DNA of 64,000 nucleotides from Antedon bifida. Its lineage: Eukaryota > Echinodermata > Crinoidea > Comatulida > Antedonidae. The position numbers and the translations under genes were made by a program. The notes below the pieces were generated by a model. The model saw only the letters and a list, made by a program, of their open reading frames with translations, did not search any database and was not told the origin of the DNA. Shown one piece after another: positions 48,227 to 61,600 of this stretch. The DNA lies in contig OY727097.1 in the NCBI GenBank assembly GCA_963402885.1, forward strand, positions 27,335,401-27,399,400. Direction: 5' to 3'. Positions within the stretch are counted from its first letter, which is position 1, and each line of letters begins with the position of its first letter.

Positions 48227-51200
48227 CTTGTAAATAAATTGCAATGGTGGTTGTTTGTATACAGAGCGAGTCGATGAAATTGTATTGATGGTGTAAATGC
48301 ACCTGAGATGTCATTCTTTAATAATACCAAATGCTGGATTAGTCCATTGCCCCGGAGGGAAAACACAGCTCACTAAAACAAAATACAACGAAATAAATAT
48401 AGGATTATTGATTAGTATATCTTAAACACAATTTCAGTTTAGGCTAAACAATGGTTATTAAAACAAATTACGAAATATATTTATATATAAATATTTAAAC
48501 TTATTCAGACCTAGAAACTTTATAATTAGGCCTAAAGCGGGAAAAAAAATCCCCAAATATGTGAACGAAATACATTCGCCCAAAGTGACTTTGCAGTTTA
48601 TTGTACGCTACTACTTTGACTAATAATAACGTATTTCATTATTAAACTTGCCCTGATTTTTTTAAAGGTATTTAAATATCGGAATATTTACATAGATGTT
48701 GTTTTACAAAGTGACGTCAATAATGATCTAATTTTTTTAACCACGACAACGAGCAGTATTTTGGAACTGAATTTAATCATCAGGTCGTTATCACAATCGT
48801 CACCATCAACCACGATTGTCATTAACTCATTAAAAAAATCAATATCCTCATAACATCTTTAAACATAACAGAATCAACGTCATCATCATTATAATGACAA
48901 TTACACGTCGGCTACTGGTATGCCACAAAACTTCTCTCCTACTAGGCGTGAACATTAACCAAATCAGATATGGGTTCAGACAGACTATCAATTAAATTGT
49001 ACCCATCAAACTTTAAGTTTCACAGTGTAAGAAAGTGATCAGGATAATACAAATCAGTTAAGGTATGAACTAACCTGGTGCTTTATCACAATGTTGCAGT
49101 CATGTTAGACAAGAGATATTATTGTGAACTTTTAGATTTTCCCCTCTTATTAAACATCGAATCTGCAACAGCTCCTAGCGTCATGGCATTGGTGTTCAAT
49201 AATAATGTTCCTTGACCGACATGAATTTTGATATAAAATAAAAGTTCCTTTATGAACAGTTTTGCTTCCACAACATAGGCATCTTATGTCTATCATTGAA
49301 CTTTGTTACATAACATGTTGCATGTATGAATGAGTAGACTGTGAGAAGTGGAAAACATCAATCAATCTTTATCAATCAATTTTTATTTTCATCATAATCA
49401 CAAAAATACCAAATACAATATTAAGATGGAGGACGTACAACAAAATCAAAGCCTAAACAAAACGTACACCTTTACAAAGAGAACACAAAGAACAAAAAAG
49501 ACACTTAAAATTGCATTGCCGTGCACCCATCCCCATGCAGAGCCAAAATAAACAAGTGGTATTACAAAGTAATACTATTCTAATACGTTAATGTTCAATA
49601 TTATTAGTATATGTGATCATTAATCATATTTATTTAGGTTAAAACTACTAAATTATGTTAATCATGAGATATAATTCATTTTGTAGGTGCAATCAGGATT
49701 AAGTATAAGGTTTAGAAAGAAAAGAAAATTGGGTCTCACTGTATGAGCCTAAAGCCGCTATATTAGTCAGCAAAAATGTTAACATACTTTACTAATGCAA
49801 AATAAAAGACTGTCTTATGGTTGCTTAAAGTATCAAGGATCAGTATAAGGATAACACCTTGTTTTTCAGTCACGATCCAATTTTGTTATGTCATTTTCCA
49901 ATTATGGAAAGGGTACGATACTGTATAGAATACCAGAATAATGTGGGATATTTTTCTTCATTATTTGTTACGTTTTCTTGTTATACTTTGTGCAATTTTA
50001 TCGTGTTCTTCTTCTCCAGCCTGTTCTACTGCTTACATCTGTCATTTACTCTCGTGCTCTCCCTCTCAAGTAAACGTTCCTCTTAACATTTCCTTATTAT
50101 TTTTATCATCCCATTTTCCCCACTACCAATTTTCTCTCATTTTTATATTATCTCTTTCATGTAATTCTTTTCTTGGAAATGCACTTGTATTATCCTATTT
50201 TCTTAATCTCTTCCCTCGTCCAACAATATGCCATCCCAGTCTTTTAATTCTTCAAATTTCTCTTTCTGTCATCCTTCCATCACGTTCTTTTGTTCAGGAT
50301 CGGTATATCTCCGTACCAGGACGTAAGTGATATCTATTTATATGTTCTAACAGGTATTCATCACGCCCTACCACCTTTGTCAAACCATTTCCCCATGGTT
50401 AAACCCACCTTCTCTCTTATACAAAGCTTCTTGATTTTGCTGTATCATTTGATTTTGATTATTTAGGTTAAGGTATCTTTGGCGGCTATATGACTGTTGA
50501 CCAGACATTGAACTTCGAATCTATTATAATGTTGTCAATTTATGTATTCTCAATATATTTCTAGGCCTCTACAAAAAGAGTCTACATTATAACATTCTGC
50601 TCACTATAGGCTCTTTTAATACAACTATCAATTGATGGCAAATATTATTGTTGACAAGATTATTTGCATCTATATTCCAAAAGTAACTGTTTTTCTTCTT
50701 CTGAAAACAACCATGGTTCTAATACTATGTTGTATCCGGTATTTTCAAACAACGGTAGCAGATACTGTATTGATAAGTTCTAAATTTTCAGGTTTTTTTT
50801 CCAACAATGTAATTAATTTTGTTAATAAGACCAAAAAAAATGTATTTTCATATTATGTTAATAATAATATGTTAGAAAAATAACAATATTGTTTTTTATG
50901 ATGCACGGATCACCAATTCGCCCTGGTGACGAGTTCAAAATAAAGTTCAATTTTCAATCGAGCATGACCGGGGCCCACACAGCCATGCGTGGCGGCGCTG
51001 GTGGGTGCGTCTATTCAGGTATACACAATATTTACAATAGTGTTTTGGGTGACTTTAAAATAGGTACAACGTAAGTCAATGTCAACTATAATGATAGTTA
51101 TAATAGGTATTGTACACCGTTGATACTCAAATCAAACCTTGACAGTGAAGAAAATAATAACAATAGTAAGATGAAGTGTTGAAATATGTATATATACCAA

Positions 51201-51322
51201 ACTAAAAAGGAATGAAAAGAAAGGAATGTGACGCAGCGACAGAAGCCCAAGAAAAGAAAAGAGGAGGAAGTAATTGGTCTTCTCCTCCATTGGGGAGAGA
51301 GAAGGAAATAATATATATATTT

Positions 51323-51753
51323 TAGGGTTTTTCTCAAATTGTAGTGGCCCCAATTGATATTACTTAGTAAAAGCCATTTATGTTGAAATGCTAATTGAGA
51401 TGAATGTGGTATAATTTTTCCATTATCGTTAAATGCTATCTGTCACACGGAAGATCAGATAATGTTTTGTGTTCGATCACACATTTCTCCTCTATTATTC
51501 ATAGATTTTATTTTATTTCTTTGGTTAAGTTAGGGTTTTCCTCAAATTTTAGTGGCCCTAATTGATATGTCTTTGGTAAACGCCATTTATGTTGAAATGC
51601 CAATTGAGATGACTGTGTCGTATAATAGAATTTTTCCATTATCGTTAAATTCTATCTATCACACGGAAGATCAGAAAATGTTTTGTGTTCGATCACGCAT
51701 TTCTCTCCTTAATAGGGCTTATTATTCATAGATTTTATTTTATTTCTTTGGCT
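51323..51753. repeat. Tandem duplication, ~200-220-bp unit
   Basis: TTAGGGTTTTTCTCAAATTG near 51323 and TTAGGGTTTTCCTCAAATTT near 51531 start parallel copies running through TCACACGGAAGATCAGA to TATTTTATTTCTTTGG. Confidence 0.85.
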
Positions 51754-53263
51754 CATTCATTTTTATTATTCCAGAGACAATTTTTGTACTATGCAAATTT
51801 TTATGATCCGATAAACTGCGCCTTTTTTTCTTTGTATTATAAGAATTTCAATAACTCATTTGAAATGTTGGTTGATCGTAAACCTATTTAAGCCATTCGT
51901 TTAGAAACAAGTTATAGTACAAATTGTCGTTCAAACTAAGTCTTCTAAAAGTTATCAAATGTTGTGGTTTTACTGTCCGGTCAGTAAAAAGATTACATAC
52001 CAAATACAGTTCAAGTGTTTTAGCCAATGATTGTGGAATAATCCCTTCGCCAACACATAATTCTGTCATACTATAGACGATGGTACTTGATGACAGATAA
52101 TTATAATATTACAATGAAAATAGTGAATAATTATTAATATAGGATCGTCAATAAAGTAAGCCTCCGATGTTTCGGTAGTTGAACTCTCAATTTTTGATAT
52201 TCGTTATTGCTTGTTGAGGGCGCACTCATGAAATCACCAGCAGAGCCATAATAAATATATTGCTTTGATCGTTAGTTGTGTTCAATTGTTGTGAGCAATG
52301 AAGACCAGCTTCACTTGAGTAATAACAGTAAATCTCACTCGTCTTTAGGCTTATCATCCAGCTCAAGATTATGCATTATGCATTTTTCGCGCCGCTCCTT
52401 TGGGCTGAAAACAAAAATGGTTATAAACTCGGACTGGGCGTGCGCAAAACCAAAGTATGTCTGGGAGAGAGGAGAGTCTATGGGATACACATGCAGACAG
52501 TAGTAAGACATGTTCAATAAACAATGTTTCATTTCGTCAATTTATCTTTGTCAAAACAATCCTTCCATATTTTTGGCGAATGGTGTCTACATGTGGGTCG
52601 GTCACATGGCCTTGGGGAGTAACTCCTCTATCCCGGAATGTGCACAGTACTACAGTTTAGTTTAGGACTTCGTTCATTTCAGACTATATTTACGTTACAC
52701 AAAATATTTAATACTGATTGTTAAACAAAAATAATTGATGATAAATTATTATTTGTTTTAAATTATTAAATAGAATATCAATCAAATCTAATGCAGAAAG
52801 AACAATAATTAAAACTGTTACGTCAAAAAGTCGAGCGGCGTTTTTTGTAAGAAATATTTATTGTTTTACTTCAGTAAACGCAAATGTGGAAGAAAATGTC
52901 TTCTGAATACAGTACTAAAGAAACACTCAAAGATAGACAACAGACATAATTAAAACAATTTCGCTCAACTTTATTGTGTAATAATAAAATTCGCAAAAAC
53001 TGAACGAATAGAAACACAAATTAAATGTTTTTGTGGTACAGTAAAATGGAAATTAATTAATTAGTCCCTTCTTACTAACAAAATGTATACAGTAGTTTGT
53101 CAACTCTCTCGAAACCGAAATGTATGAAAACCAGAAACTCTCCCAATACGAAATCCTGGGCAAGTTCGTGGCATTCTGCTTTTGGAAGAGTTAAAAAGTA
53201 CTGCATTGCATTAATTTTCTAAAATCCCAGCACACTGTGAAAAAGATGGCATTAGCTATACAG

Positions 53264-53336
53264 TACGGGGCGCCGTTCGGGACATTTCTAAGTATTTTGT
53301 CGATAAAATTAGTGATGTCCCGAATGGCGCCCCGTA
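53264..53336. repeat. 73-bp near-perfect hairpin, 22-bp GC-rich arms
   Basis: Left arm TACGGGGCGCCGTTCGGGAC(AT) and right arm its complement with one mismatch. The 29-nt centre itself pairs partly (ATTTT/AAAAT). It looks like a very short foldback element. Confidence 0.8.
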
Positions 53337-53744
53337 ATACAGTGCTATAACAGGATTGTTAGATGTAGTGCAGTACTATAATAAATGTACAAGTTATTTG
53401 AAATGTACAAGTTATTTGTTGTTCTGATCTAATCCAATGAAGCGCCACACATAATGAATATGACCTAAAAGCAACAATCAGATTGTTGCTGATTAGCCAA
53501 AAACGTTTAGAAATTCCGAGCGAATACAAACCAACACATTTTAAAATATTTCTAGTTGTTGCTAGTACAATTAAAATTTGTTAAAATCTTAAAAGAATTA
53601 TATACATCATAATAAAAAATATACAGTATAATAAAAAGAATTATGATTTATGAACGGATTATCCACCTATAGCTGTACAATATAGGATTAAGCTGCAATA
53701 GGATAAAGCTGATAACTAACAGTACTGTGAAAATTAATCATTCA

Positions 53745-54013
53745 ATATGAATATTTTAAATAACGTCCCTCTAATTAAAAACCAATGAATAACAGAGATA
53801 CGGTAGTACTTTGTAGCTCTGTTAATAAAACCGTTCAGAAGTGGTCTTTAATTGGAGAGACTTAACTTAAAGTACCTTTAATATGAATATTTTAAATAAC
53901 TTCTCTCTAATTAAAGACCTATGAATAACAGAGGTACGGTAGCACTTTGTAGCTCCGTTAATAATACAGTTCAGAAGTGGTCTTTAATTGGAGAGACTTA
54001 ACCTAAAGTACCT
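53745..54013. repeat. Tandem pair of 130-bp units, each an internal palindrome
   Basis: AATATGAATATTTTAAATAA begins near 53746 and 53879. Each unit carries TCTCTAATTAAAGACC (or a close variant) near its start and GGTCTTTAATTGGAGAGA near its end as inverted arms. Confidence 0.85.
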
Positions 54014-54112
54014 TTTATAACGATAACATTTATCTATATTTACAATCAAGCAAACCATTCAATCTAAATATTAATTATTATTAACATAGCATAACCTGAA
54101 ATTAGATAACAG

Positions 54113-54240
54113 AGCCTAGGCGGTAGTAGGGCCTAGGCGGTAGTAGGGCCGACGGTAGATTTCCCACCTTGGTTTGGCTGACGGTAGTTGGGCCGCGACA
54201 GAGTCTGAGTAGGACTACAGGTAGTAGGGCTGACGACACT
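54113..54240. repeat. Degenerate short tandem of GGCGGTAGTAGGGCC
   Basis: CCTAGGCGGTAGTAGGG twice, then GACGGTAG-TTGGGCC and GGTAGTAGGGCTGACG variants. Confidence 0.65.
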
Positions 54241-55407
54241 AGAGCCGACGTAGAAGCCCCGATGGTTAATAAACACCACATTCATACATAGGTAAGCCTA
54301 GGAAAAAATATCAATATAAAATACTATATCTATAGGCTAAAAAAGCAACAAAAACAAAACACTTTGACCGTAACTTCTACAATATAATAAAGCAGCTATT
54401 TTAACTGCTCATACCCTGTGATTGCTCGTGTGCATTTTACAGTTTTGAAAACTAACTACGTAGGCCTAAAATACGTGCTTAGTACGTAGTGCCTACGAGG
54501 TAACAATATAATCATGTGTAACTAGAGTATTTTTTAAAAGTGCTCATCCTGTTTGGAATACGGCTGGCAGTGTACGGTCCTAGTAAATAGTATTTACTGT
54601 ATGAAGTATATACCCTCTGGGTACAGTATATTGTTAAGCTTTGAGTTTTATGTCTACACTTATAAAGTAAGGTTAAATGCAAAACTTCTTAGTTTGGCAG
54701 ATGTATTTCTGATATTATAAAATGTTAGCTCATTACTTATAATAAATATCAATAAATAACCTCTTACTCATCTATGAATATCATGTACTACATTGGAAGA
54801 CCAAATTACATTTTAACAAAAATATTTCTTTTTTTAGCAATGTGTCTCTATAAATAAATCTGCTTAATTATTCAAACGATTGCATTGAATAGCTGTAATA
54901 TTAACTATAATATTAATACCAATACTAAATGTCATACACAGAAAGTATAGCAATAAGTTATACATCGACAGTACAAATGTTTGTTCTAATATTGCTTGTC
55001 AGTAGACTTATATAACTATTATTTAGGTCAAGATTCCGAATATGGCATGCGTGGCAAATACGCGATTTTAAGATAGACATCGCTTTATTCATCCATAAAT
55101 TTGGAAATTACAGTGTTCTTAGCTTTCTCTCTCAATAAATATAAAAACAGAATTAAATAAAGACAAAAGAATATAACTAACGAACGAACGTAGATAAAAT
55201 GGGCGTGGTTTAATACCACGCCCACCTCAAGCTCGTACGCTACGAATCATGTTTGAAAAATGCAAATTTGCATGAAAGAACACGACGCATAAATCTATCC
55301 CATACCTACAAACCGGCCGGCAAGAAATCCTATTACATTCAATATGCTGACATTTTACCATATAGCACACAAAACGTAGAAGTAAAATATCGTCATCAGG
55401 CCTCTGG

Positions 55408-55515
55408 CTATATTGGCGAAATTCCTTTCAACAAGACTCGTCTGCCTGTGATAATGACGTCATCTTCGATGTCTTCTGAATCATGCTTCTTCCTTCTCTC
55501 GCGTCTCTTGATACA
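55408..55515 (-). CDS. Candidate alternative last exon of the second SLC6 gene
   Basis: Acceptor ccgtcag, then an open phase-0 frame: CIKRRERRKKHDSEDIEDD..., 35 residues, ending GISPI and TAG. Near the stop of the previous exon there is a possible phase-0 donor (TCA|gtataa at 55680s) that would remove DSSV's last residue and stop and join this exon. The composition (basic then acidic) and an SPI end look like a real cytosolic tail. It lies beyond a polyadenylation signal, so it would require alternative 3' processing. It could be chance. Confidence 0.3.
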   Translation of the reverse strand, partial: CIKRRERRKKHDSEDIEDDVIITGRRVLLKGISPI

Positions 55516-55536
55516 CTGACGGTTATAGCTGACAGA

Positions 55537-55542
55537 TTTATT
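55537..55542 (-). terminator. Polyadenylation signal of the minus-strand SLC6 gene
   Basis: TTTATT on the plus strand, hence AATAAA on the coding strand, about 135 bp after the TAA at 55680-55678. Confidence 0.5.
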
Positions 55543-55677
55543 AAACTCTTATTAATAAATCATCATCACCACATAACTTTCAATATACCTAAACTGCTTT
55601 CAATTCGATACATACACCAGATTAGAATAAAAGAAAGCAATGGAGGAGGATTTTCATCTAGGGTGGTTCAAGTCCTT

Positions 55678-58600
55678 TTATACTGACGAATCAACGGCAC
55701 TCATTGCCGCATTGTAGGAAGGGGGAGATGATAGAGGAACGGCACTCTCGTCATCTCCTCCACGGCCTTGAATCTCGGGATACTGCAATTCACGGCGATG
55801 TTCGTTTAGAAATGGTCCCCATTCAGAATGTGATTGTGCCGATCGTTCGATTTTCTGTAAGATTATTACAAATAAAATTAGGAATTGAAATTGTATTCTA
55901 CAAACATACTGTACTGTACACACATATTACCCATATTTGCAATACTCTAGTTTTACGTAGCGCCATCATTTTTTTTCGGATTCTTTATCTCGGGTATAGA
56001 TATGACACGCTATATGTGCCAAAATGTTTTTCTTTTAACGAATATTAAACCGAATTGCTGTATAGGCTAACTAGTACGTGACGTAATTTATGCCACGGTA
56101 TGAGTGTGTCTTTTAAATGGTTGAACATTCTATGAAACATGGTCCTATTAATTAAATAGCTTCCTATTAAATAATTGTTAATAGTAAGAATTAACAACAG
56201 GAGACAGACGTGGGAAGCGCATCTCAAATCGTAGGCATCACGTTTATAATAGCTGCCAAGTAAACGTCAAAGACTGACCACGAAAGAACGTTCTGACCGT
56301 TCTCAACACTTTTTTTTATTATCTAATATAAAAAAAATATCAATCACAAGAATCATCATAAAATATGTAACCTACATTTAGACCACGTGGTTTTAATGGC
56401 CTAATCCAATTGGACAACGATTCTTAAAACCAGGGGACATACATTAACAAAATAATTTAACGGAAACCTCACCTCAATAAATGAACCTTTAGCTTTGGAA
56501 ATTTCGTAGACAGCAATGATGGGAGTTGGGACAATTGCTGCTACAACCATCAGCCAGCCTAGAGCTTCAGCCCATGGCGGGAACTTGTAGTCTGTTTCGT
56601 ACGTTAACGGAACGTATCCGACACAGAAGAACACAAAGATGAACTAGATAAACAAAATGTATATTATTATTACTAATTATTAGCCAGAATCTCAAAAGAG
56701 TAGATATAATTGATATAATAACATAGTGCCATAAAGTTCTCTACGAATTTCAGTTATCATTACACAAAACGGCTGATGGGTTTATGTTCTATGGAACAAG
56801 GTGTCTCTAGTGTCCATGTTCATAAATATCGTATTTTTATATCTAGTATTTTTATTTGCTTGTGTTTACTAGCAATTAGCAGCGGCATATCGATCATCAT
56901 CTTCATAGCGACATTATCGGCTCCGTTATCGTTAGAAGTGGTAGGATGAGGACGGTTAACGCGCAGTACATTAGTACTCGTTCTACCCAGCTGGGATACG
57001 CCATTATAACAAACGATTTGTTAGATAGTTCTTTTTTCCCTTATTTTTATTTTAGGCAAGTCAAGATTTGAGCACTGTAATTTCCATTATATTGGATAAT
57101 AAAAGGATTCTGTACCATATAAAATTTTGAGCGTAAAACAAATTATAATATTAATATGTAATTTTTAGTGGAACCATCCAAGTACAATTGGGTTAAACAA
57201 AGTGATTGTATTTAGCACATTCAGTAGCCTCACTCAAAGGTGTTTGACCCATTTTCTTTCTGAATGAGTTCTGTACCATTAATAACATCCGATTTTTTCT
57301 TTGTTTTATGTAAATACAGTACTTGAAGCTAGACTACAAATATTGAGATAGTCACCATTTCTTACAAAGATTATTTTTTTAATAATATTGATTATTATAT
57401 TAACTATCTCGCAAAACACACTAATACCTTGTACTTATCTGTAAGGGTAAACGTATGTTTTCCGTTTCATGGTGACTTTGTAAATTATATCTTAAGTAAA
57501 TCAACGAAGATTGTCTAGACAATTACTTTAATCATATTAACTTAATAACACAAAGCTGATATTGCATTTATCAATTAACATTACCATGTAAAACTTTTCC
57601 ATCGGCGTTCACATACTTAACCCATGGAGGTAATTACCTTATTATTAGCCTTTACTGATACCGATACTTTGTTTTGATCTCATTTCCATTGTATCTATTT
57701 AAATAATTATCATTATATCACGCGAAAATTATCATGCTCTGTCCCCATGATGGAAAAAACTTCCACAACTTTACCTTCTAAAGCCGGTTATCCACTAGAC
57801 AAATTTATTCGCGCGAATCGAAGTGTTGACTATTGTGACGTGAAAAAATCGCAACAAATCAGATCTCAGGCATGTTCGAGCCAAAAAAGTGCAGAAGTAT
57901 ACACAACAACAACAACGTTATTACACAACCTTGACAATATAATATCATAATTTGGATCATTCTGTTGTATGATGACTGTTATTATGAATTTTCTCATCAT
58001 TTTTGTCATTTAGACACGCGTATTACATGACGTCAAACAAAGTTATTTTTACTGCATCATATCAAAAATATGTTTTTTTTATATATTACTTTATTATTTG
58101 TTTTCGAACGACTCACAGTTGTTCATAGTATTTCTAAAGTAAATATATATCTAGTTTTATGTTCTATCGCAATAGTATCATTATCGTACAAATAAACGAT
58201 CCAAGTTATAAATACTGATCTAAATACTGAAATTACAGTAATAATTGAATAGCACTACAACCGATAGTGTGTAGGCATGCGCAGCTGTTTGTTACGCTTT
58301 GTTGAAATGTAATTAATAAGACTATTGCACTTACTCCTATTACGCATGGTGTGATAACCATCCACATAGCTTTCCAGTAAATGTTTGGTGTAAAACCTAA
58401 CATTTTACTTATGTCTCCCATATATCTATTAATACCTAAACAAAATAAGAAAGTAAACAACATTAAACAACTAGGCCTATTATATATAAAACAAAATCTA
58501 TCTCTTGCGAATATATCAAGCGGACGCATCATTCAAGATGATTTCATTCGACAGGGGTGTGTGTGATGTAAACGCACATTATAAGCCTATTCTCCACGGT

Positions 58601-61600
58601 CCTTAATTGGAGGGCATAGACACGTGATATTTAATAACATTCGCATTGGTCACTTACCATAAACGTAACAGATAACAATTAGTTCAACGAGTGCAATCAG
58701 GAGAAGTGAAAACCCAGCAGAATAGGTATCCATTAAGGAAAGTAGATATATTCCTCCCTGAAAATAAAATAATGAATAAAAATGACTGATACATAGATAT
58801 AATGTATTTTACATTCCGGTCATATATACAAGGGTTGGATAAGATACAAAAAAGTCGACGCAAAAATCTAGGGTAGCAAGGGGAAGCTATCGCGACGGCA
58901 ATAGTATGTAAGCATGCAATCGTAACAGTAGGATTCTTTATCTTCGCCGTTAAAAGTGATAGAAGATAAAAGTCTCTATTTAATATTATGCCTACTGTAG
59001 AGCATGGTGGAATGAAAAGAGTAATAATAAATATATAGCCGAAGAATAAAATATAGCCATGCATGACGAAATCAGTCTAAAATTGTCTTATGGAATTAGT
59101 TCTTATCGCCGTTGGTGAGCGTTTGAGTCCCACTAAAGCCTGTTTTCCTGTCGACGTTATTCGACGCTATCGTTAACAATAATCGCCAATCTTCTACGTA
59201 AACATTGAAACGATTTACAGCAAAAGGTACTCGCTATCGTTATCATTTCAACTTGATCGTTTTCAAACGATCGTCGTTGAACTTTTAACGATTAACGATG
59301 ATAGCGTCGACAGGAAAACAGGCTTAAACAAAAACATAAGGTCGTAAGCGCGCAGGAATTATTTAACCAATCACGAAGCGGTGGATCATCAGCTGACCGT
59401 TATGATTGGTCAACTCACACTCACCACGTGAGGGTGGCTTTAACACACGCATGTACTATCTAAATAAATAACTAAGCTTTTTGTAGTTTCTGTTGACCTA
59501 CTACTGTGAATTACTAAATTATGCTTTAATCTGATGTGAAATAAATCGCTTTTAACCTTTGGCATTAATAACTAGTTACATAAAATATTTTATATACAAG
59601 GAGATTTTTCTAAAATTTCAAATAGCCACATGCTAGTTCTTCCTATTTTATCTATTATGAATCAGGCTTGCAAATGCATCAGGGTTGAATCGAGCACTGG
59701 AATGTTGTAGTACCGGTATTTTGTGATGGTAAATATTTATTACGTTTCAATGGCATTTGTAAATACTTGCTATCTTGTTTGATTATTAAATATTATCTGG
59801 TGATAATGATAATAGAGGGGTGATAATGATAATAGAGGAATGATAATGACGTCAATGATTACGAAGAAAATAAATAGTTTTCTATTGTGTGTTAAAATTT
59901 CGCTCGAGTTTATATTTCTTTCAGTGAGTTCAGCTAAATAATTATTTCTATAAAAACAAATCGCCTTTCTGATCTCCACCAGCTGAAGATACCTAATTAA
60001 GGCGGAGGTATGATATGAGTGTAAACGCAAAAGATACAAACTCATGCATGTTCGGAACAAACAAGTTTACAGGGAAGTAATAATCGTGGTTAACACAGGA
60101 TGGATAGGCTACAAGACTATCATTGCGGACATATAAATACAAGGCCATTTATCAAGAACTCACTAATTTAATTTAAATTGTGACAAGTATAAGTATGTTT
60201 GTACCTCAGTTACATGCGGAATTCCCAGCAAGAATCCAACAACACAGAATCCCAATGTGAACCAGATCTTCTTCGATTGGACATTTTCTATTTTAGTTGA
60301 AAGTTCGTCACAAAAAGCTGTTATTACCGTCTCCATCATTACAAACTGCAGTAAAATCATAATAATGCATTTGCATATTAGGCCTATATTATATTATTGA
60401 GCCTACTGTTACATGAGGCAACATATTATAATTATTATAATATAATATAAATAGTATTAAAGTATGTGGTATGAAATGTAACAAATTTCAGCTTCACACG
60501 TCACATTTGCTTAAGCTTGGATCGCGTTTAGACGCAACATCAAATGGCGTAGATGCAACGCAAGTGAGTTGATCAATTACAGTTTGGATACTCCATCTAT
60601 AGCCTCGTGATTCGTCAAATTATACATTCGGTGCGCTAAAGCTCTGTTTACACTATCAAAGTTGTTGTGGAAAAACATGTGATATGCCCATATATGGACA
60701 TTATGATGTCATTATTACTACCATATTTGGGAATAACGCTACCATATTATCAATACACTTTTTGTTGTCAAATTAGTTTGATAGTGTAGACAGAGCTTTA
60801 GCAGGGAGTTATTTTAGGTTCTTGAGTTGCGTCCAGTGAGAACCAATCTTTATCACATAACCTTTATTGATATGCATGTGGTGTTTACAAATAAATTGCT
60901 TTTTTTACCTGACTGTCCAATCCAAGAGTGAATAACATACAGAAGAATAAGAAAGACCAGAAAGGAGATGCTGGCATTCTAGCCACCGCTTCTGGATAAG
61001 CAACAAAAGCCAGACCGGGACCTTAAAAAAGAAAATGATCAAACTAGGCGTTTCAGTATTAACTAGTATATAACACCTAAATAAATTCCTGTCATTTTAT
61101 TGGACAATTGTGAGTCACATGGCGTGCAATAGTACGCACTATTTAAAGATCGTTAAATAGTACTTTGTTTACTTGTATACTATTGAATGACTCGGGAATT
61201 ATCAAGGAGAGGAAAGCTCAAAGTAAAGCTCTGTCTACACTATCAAATTTATGTGACAAAACATGTGATATGCTCATATATGGACATGATGATGTCATAT
61301 CACTACCACATTTGTGCATATCACTACCATATTTGGGCACATCACATGTATTGTCCCATAATGTTTGATAGTGTAGACAGAACTTTACAATATTAATAAT
61401 ATAAACAACCTAAATGAAATGTAAACACCGAGTTGAAACAAAATTCAAGGGGAATGTTTCTCAATGTTACCGTTTTCAAAATTCAGTTTCTATAAAATCA
61501 AAGTACTACTAATAGCTTTATCCATATTGTATAACTTTGTCCAATATGTTCCAATATGTTTAAATATTTATACGGATCGTAGTCAACTGTTTACCATATG

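Larger units (their letters stand above)
48227..55407. other. Intergenic interval upstream of the copper/DOMON gene
   Basis: Promoter of the minus-strand gene should lie just above 48226 but I saw no TATA box. Also a pyrimidine-rich stretch (about 49960-50330), a purine-rich one (about 51140-51310), a small GC-rich island (50898-51020), and the repeats listed. No supported gene. Confidence 0.5.

Noticed and set aside
49850..51310. Pyrimidine-rich then purine-rich stretches that look like a giant inverted repeat
   Set aside because: The two stretches share composition but not complementary sequence beyond short runs.
58684..59064. 126-residue minus-strand frame starting upstream of the 100-nt SLC6 exon
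   Set aside because: Only 58757-58658 is coding, in another frame, with a canonical acceptor and length equal to the paralog; the longer frame is a shadow.
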